64,000 nt of DNA, taken from positions 62,001-126,000 of the forward strand of contig CAWDOP010000003.1 of the NCBI GenBank assembly GCA_963804005.1, in the 5' to 3' direction. A model generated the notes under the pieces. That model saw nothing but the letters and a program-made list of their open reading frames with translations, was not told the origin of the DNA and did not search any database. Within the stretch, counting starts at the first letter, position 1; each line of letters opens with the position of its first letter. Shown piece by piece: positions 60,447 through 64,000 of this stretch. This stretch comes from JAGXRK01 sp963804005 (GTDB lineage: Bacteria > Bacteroidota > Ignavibacteria > Ignavibacteriales > Ignavibacteriaceae). The translations under genes and the position numbers were made by a program.

Positions 60447-62912
60447 ATGTTTGCCGAAGTTGTTTTTCCCTTACCATTCAGAAAAGCTTTTATTTACTCC
60501 GTACCAGATGACCTAAAAGATCAGGCGAAAGCGGGAGTAAGAGCAGTTGCTCCATTCGGAAAAAGAACACTTACAGGTTTCATTCTTAACATCACTTCTA
60601 AAACTTCCGTTAAGGAAGAAATAAAACCTATCAAAGACATTATAGATGATGTGCCGATATTCGATAAGAACACCTTTAAATTTTATGAATGGATATCTGA
60701 GTATTACATTTGTTCATTAGGTGAAGCATTAAAACTAGCTGTTCCTCACGGTTCTGAAGTTGAATCAAAAAAGAAAATTCACATTGATAGAGAATTTGCT
60801 GCAGAGCTTTTCGCAAAAGAAAAAAATAAAAATACAATCAAATCAAAAATTCTTAATGAACTTTCAAACAGAGATGAAACAAGTATTTCAACTCTTCAAA
60901 AATTAATTAAGAAAAAAAATATTTACTCAGTCCTTACTGCTTTACAGAAGCTTGGTGCAATTACAATTCTTGATGAAGTTGAAAAACCAAAAGTAAAGCC
61001 AAAGAAGGTTAAGTATGTAAAGTTGGCAAAGGATATTGCTCAGATTTATGCTGCCTTCCCGGAACTGGAACGCAGATCACCGAAGCAGGTTAAGGTTTTA
61101 TTGGAACTAATTTCAGCAAAAGGGAAATCGCTTCCTATCGCAGAACTTCTTCATAAAATTGAAGGAACAAAATCAACAATTGATTCTCTTGCAAAGAAAA
61201 ATTTTGTTGAGATTTTTGAAAAAGAAGTTGAGCGGAGATATTCAGAACATTACACCGAAGAACATTTAGAACTGGTTTTAACAGATCGCCAGCAGAAAGT
61301 TGTTAATGAAGTAAATGAATTTATAGGTAAGAAAGAGTTTAAAACTTTTCTTCTTCATGGTGTTACAGGAAGCGGTAAAACTCAGGTGTATATAGAACTT
61401 GTTAAAGATGTTCTTTCACAAAATAAAACCGCATTAATTCTTGTCCCCGAAATTTCACTCACTCCGCAAATGACTTCGCGTTTGTTTAACAACTTTGGAG
61501 ATACAGTAACAGTTATTCACAGCAGAATGTCAGCCGGTGAAAGATATGATTCGTGGGGACGAGTTCAAAAAGGGAAATCTAAAGTTGTAATTGGTGCGCG
61601 TTCGGCTTTGTTTGCTCCGCTTAGAAACATCGGACTTATTGTTGTGGACGAAGAACATGATGCAAGTTATAAACAAAGTGATATGATCCCGAAATATAAT
61701 GCCAGAGATGCCGCAGTTGTGATAGGAAGTATTTTTAAATGTCCGGTAATCCTTGGTTCTGCAACTCCGTCGGTTGAAAGTATGTATAATGCACAAACAG
61801 GAAAGTATAAGCTGCTTGAATTACCTGAAAGAATTGATGATGCGAGACTTCCCAAAATAATTCTTGTCAATATCGCTGCTGAAAGAAAAAAGAAGAAAAT
61901 GGAAAATGTTTTTTCCAAAATTCTTCTTGAAAAAATTGAAGATCGTTTGAGAAAGAAAGAAGGGATAATAATTCTTCAAAACCGGAGAGGATTTTCAACT
62001 CAGATTTATTGCGAAGACTGTGGTGAAGTTGAGATGTGTGACAATTGCTCTGTACCTATGGTCTATCACATCAATAAAAATATAATTGAATGTCATTATT
62101 GCGGATTAATCAAAGATGTTCCCGGGGCCTGTACAAACTGCGGCTCAGTATCAATAAAATATTTCGGAACCGGAACGGAAAGAGTTGAAGATGAATTAGA
62201 ATTTTATTTTCCCAACACGGTAATAAACAGAATCGATTCCGATTCGATTTCCAGAAAATCAATGTTGAGCAGAATACTCCTTCAATTTAGTAAAGGTGAA
62301 ATTGATATTCTTGTCGGGACTCAGATGGTCTCAAAAGGATTGGATTTTTCACGCGTGACTTTAGTTGGTGTAATATCTGCTGAAACAACTTTATGGCTTC
62401 CTGATTTCCGTGCTGATGAAAGAACATTTCAACTGCTCACACAAGTATCAGGTAGATCCGGCAGAAGCAAGGTTGAAGGTGAAGTTATTATTCAAACAAT
62501 GAACGAAAAACATTTTGCATTACAAAAAGTTTTAATGAATGATTATGCGGGATTTTATCAACGCGAAATTTCAGATAGAGAAAAAATGGGTTATCCGCCT
62601 TTTACCAGATTAGCATTGATTGAAACAAAAGATCAATCCAATGAAAAAGCAAAAGGTGCAATTACAGATTTTTATAAAGAGTTATTGAAATACAAAAAGT
62701 GGCTAAAAATATCCGATCCCCATTCGGCAATGATATCAAGATTGAAAGGTAGTTATAGATATCAGATACTGATTAAAGGCATAAAAGGAAGCGACCCAGG
62801 TGGTGCTGTTTTACGAAAATCTATACTTGATTCTTTCGTGGAGTTCAATCGTAAATCACGTTACAGAGATGTTCGTTTAATTTACGATGTTGATCCTCAA
62901 AGTATATTTTAG
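60447..62912 (+). CDS. priA: Primosomal protein N' (replication restart helicase PriA)
   Basis: 821 residues. N-terminal 3'-DNA-binding domain (MFAEVVFPLPFRKAFIYSVP, GVRAVAPFGKRTLTGFIL), winged-helix part, then superfamily 2 helicase: Walker A LLHGVTGSGKTQVYIEL, DEEH box VVDEEHDASYKQSDMIPKYNARD, and SATPS. The eight zinc cysteines are in CEDCGEVEMCDNCSVPM and CHYCGLIKDVPGACTNCG. Motif V/VI: DILVGTQMVSKGLDFSRVTL and LTQVSGRSGRS. PriA reloads the replisome at collapsed forks. Its start is 3 bases after the lipoprotein stop. Confidence 0.97.
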   Translation: MFAEVVFPLPFRKAFIYSVPDDLKDQAKAGVRAVAPFGKRTLTGFILNITSKTSVKEEIKPIKDIIDDVPIFDKNTFKFYEWISEYYICSLGEALKLAVPHGSEVESKKKIHIDREFAAELFAKEKNKNTIKSKILNELSNRDETSISTLQKLIKKKNIYSVLTALQKLGAITILDEVEKPKVKPKKVKYVKLAKDIAQIYAAFPELERRSPKQVKVLLELISAKGKSLPIAELLHKIEGTKSTIDSLAKKNFVEIFEKEVERRYSEHYTEEHLELVLTDRQQKVVNEVNEFIGKKEFKTFLLHGVTGSGKTQVYIELVKDVLSQNKTALILVPEISLTPQMTSRLFNNFGDTVTVIHSRMSAGERYDSWGRVQKGKSKVVIGARSALFAPLRNIGLIVVDEEHDASYKQSDMIPKYNARDAAVVIGSIFKCPVILGSATPSVESMYNAQTGKYKLLELPERIDDARLPKIILVNIAAERKKKKMENVFSKILLEKIEDRLRKKEGIIILQNRRGFSTQIYCEDCGEVEMCDNCSVPMVYHINKNIIECHYCGLIKDVPGACTNCGSVSIKYFGTGTERVEDELEFYFPNTVINRIDSDSISRKSMLSRILLQFSKGEIDILVGTQMVSKGLDFSRVTLVGVISAETTLWLPDFRADERTFQLLTQVSGRSGRSKVEGEVIIQTMNEKHFALQKVLMNDYAGFYQREISDREKMGYPPFTRLALIETKDQSNEKAKGAITDFYKELLKYKKWLKISDPHSAMISRLKGSYRYQILIKGIKGSDPGGAVLRKSILDSFVEFNRKSRYRDVRLIYDVDPQSIF

Positions 62913-63537
62913 TTAGTGAGTATGCTATTATATTTTGCTGGTGAAAAAATAAAGTTGAGCCTGAATTAACTTAACTCTGTATCTATATTATTCAAGCTTG
63001 TAACGTCGAAAATCCCAATATATTTTTTATTAATGTAAATATGTTTTTGGAAATTTTTACTGCTTCGGAAATAACTTCTAACTAATGATCCCAATTCAAT
63101 TAATAATAATCGGCAATAATTAATTTGAGCAAAGATATTGTTTCCGATTTCGGGCTTTACAAATCGTACGAAATAATGAGAAGAACTCATTTTTACTCTT
63201 AATTGATATTCCCAAGTTTAAGTAAGTCTTATTTTTGTTAAGATTTTACTGAATATTCATAAAGGCAATCGCAAAAATTTAGATGTGTAGTACTAATTTG
63301 AGCTAAAAATCAAATTATTACTTATTGATACAATCTTTTTTTTAGTTTCATTTTAGGTTTTCTCTAGTATTAATCTAATTCAAATTTTAATCAATTATTC
63401 AGAAAAGTTTAATCCTTTACTGGCACAATTAGTGCTAATATAAATAAAACTTTCTTGGGGAGATTGTCATTTTGGTTGGTGTGATAAGCTTAAACTATTT
63501 CACAAAAGTTTAACAAAATCAAAGCGAAGGTGACATT
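62913..63537. other. Intergenic region with one doubtful ORF
   Basis: About 625 AT-rich bases between priA and the last lipoprotein gene. A 74-codon minus-strand frame (62966-63190) is listed separately. The remainder (63191-63537) contains no coherent frame, tRNA or clear hairpin; AAGG before the ATG at 63538 is the only ribosome-site-like element. Confidence 0.5.
62966..63190 (-). CDS. Possible small protein, doubtful
   Basis: 74 codons beginning MSSSHYFVRFVKPEIGNNIF and continuing AQINYCRLLLIELGSLVRSY, then NFQKHIYINKKYIGIFDVTS. The composition is coding-like (varied, with charged and aromatic residues) but no family, ribosome site or partner is evident. It could equally be a decayed fragment. 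Low confidence that it is expressed. Confidence 0.3.
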   Translation of the reverse strand: MSSSHYFVRFVKPEIGNNIFAQINYCRLLLIELGSLVRSYFRSSKNFQKHIYINKKYIGIFDVTSLNNIDTELS

Positions 63538-64000
63538 ATGAAACTCTTTATTACTCTTTTTCTACTCATCTTTGCAGTTATTTTCCAAAGCTGCGATATA
63601 ACAGAAAATTCAATCCAACCTTCAGAAAATTCTGAGATGAATTTTTCTAGTAAATCTTTACCAACTGATTATACTGAACCGAGCCTTCAAATGACAAAGG
63701 AGATAGATGGTCTTTTAGGAGGCGAAATTCTATTTGAATCAACCTTTGTTAATAACGAAGGCAATAAAGTATTGACTCATATTTTATTAACATTCAAACC
63801 AAATTCATTCCAGGGAATTAAAGAAATCACAGTAAAACCAGATCCTGAAACTGGTTCCATCTCTTTTTTTCCGGAAATGATATTTAATATACCAGCAATA
63901 CTCGACTTATCATTTTCAGGAATAAATTTGGCCAAATTAGGATTCGATTCAAATTCAAAAGTTGATTTTGTATATATATCAGATAATGGGGACATCCAGT
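63538..64000 (+). CDS. Lipoprotein, 5' part (3' end outside window)
   Basis: 154 codons are visible to the window edge with no stop. The N-terminus MKLFITLFLLIFAVIFQSCD is a lipoprotein signal with lipobox IFQSC (Cys at 19). The rest is acidic and Ser/Pro-rich at first (SIQPSENSEMNFSSKSLPTD) then beta-rich (GGEILFESTFVNNEGNKVLT, FPEMIFNIPAILDLSFSG). No family recognised; the end is missing. Likely outer-membrane or periplasmic. Confidence 0.8.
   Translation, partial: MKLFITLFLLIFAVIFQSCDITENSIQPSENSEMNFSSKSLPTDYTEPSLQMTKEIDGLLGGEILFESTFVNNEGNKVLTHILLTFKPNSFQGIKEITVKPDPETGSISFFPEMIFNIPAILDLSFSGINLAKLGFDSNSKVDFVYISDNGDIQ

Noticed and set aside
63777..63995. Minus-strand frame of 72 codons at the window end
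   Set aside because: It is antisense to a lipoprotein gene whose lipobox and coding composition are stronger.
1..64000. CRISPR arrays, prophage, insertion sequences, rRNA genes, secretion-system machinery, defence islands
   Set aside because: No transposase, integrase, Cas, phage structural or rRNA sequence, nor direct repeats with regular spacers, could be seen; the T9SS apparatus itself is not in this window.

Overview
The window is AT-rich bacterial chromosome, densely packed with core genes. The best fit is a member of the Ignavibacteria/Chlorobi side of the Bacteroidota (FCB) group. Evidence: a 1179-residue secreted protein ends in a type IX secretion sorting domain of the NYPNPFNPSTTIRYDLP type; an S46 dipeptidyl-peptidase is present; many genes lack a strong Shine-Dalgarno; and one gene (the Lrp/AsnC regulator) has a Bacteroidota-like TTTG-N21-TATATTTG promoter. 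There are no phage genes, insertion sequences, CRISPR arrays or rRNA genes.

Layout. 1-8.8 kb: 3' end of rmuC, a tRNA-Ala(CGC) directly behind an EVE-domain gene, a peroxiredoxin, an unusual alkaline phosphatase, glycogen phosphorylase, a VOC protein, a TerB-like protein and pta. 9.0-19.5 kb: a long plus-strand housekeeping run, yggS-divIVA-punA-(membrane coiled-coil protein)-ileS-(H1-like/DksA fusion)-lspA-rluD-cysS-(YgjP-like), with overlapping or tightly spaced starts. 19.6-25.8 kb: a PAS histidine kinase followed by the wreck of its response regulator, then a minus-strand set of a cNMP/GAF kinase-like protein without its phosphoacceptor histidine, miaA and a GT2 glycosyltransferase. 25.9-27.7 kb: ECF sigma factor with zinc-finger anti-sigma, an FmdB zinc ribbon and a TPR-like gene. 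27.7-32.4 kb: a broken lipoprotein gene, then the large T9SS cargo gene with a clear terminator. 32.4-41.2 kb: Lrp/AsnC regulator and glutamine synthetase, a GT-C membrane transferase, an ArsC-like protein, S46 peptidase, SugE/Gdx exporter, a DUF2459 protein, Ntn isoaspartyl peptidase and a DinB protein. 41.3-52.7 kb: a minus-strand block with waaA (Kdo transferase), a heptosyltransferase-like GT9, fbp, a heterodimeric ABC exporter, serS and leuS. 53-64 kb: aspartase fused to a cyclic-nucleotide-binding domain, an ADP-forming acyl-CoA synthetase, LD-carboxypeptidase, a K+ channel, a lipoprotein, priA and the 5' end of another lipoprotein gene.

Together the genes suggest a Gram-negative heterotroph with Kdo/heptose LPS that exports proteins by T9SS, digests peptides (S46 peptidase, isoaspartyl peptidase, aspartase), stores glycogen (glgP, fbp) and can make ATP from acyl-CoA (ADP-forming synthetase, Pta).

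I did not find an obvious new multigene system. The most interesting items are single-gene oddities: the cNMP-aspartase fusion, the histidine-less sensor kinase, the alkaline phosphatase with all three zinc histidines replaced, the ABC pair with one degenerate composite site, the decayed response regulator, and several families of dispersed intergenic palindromes.
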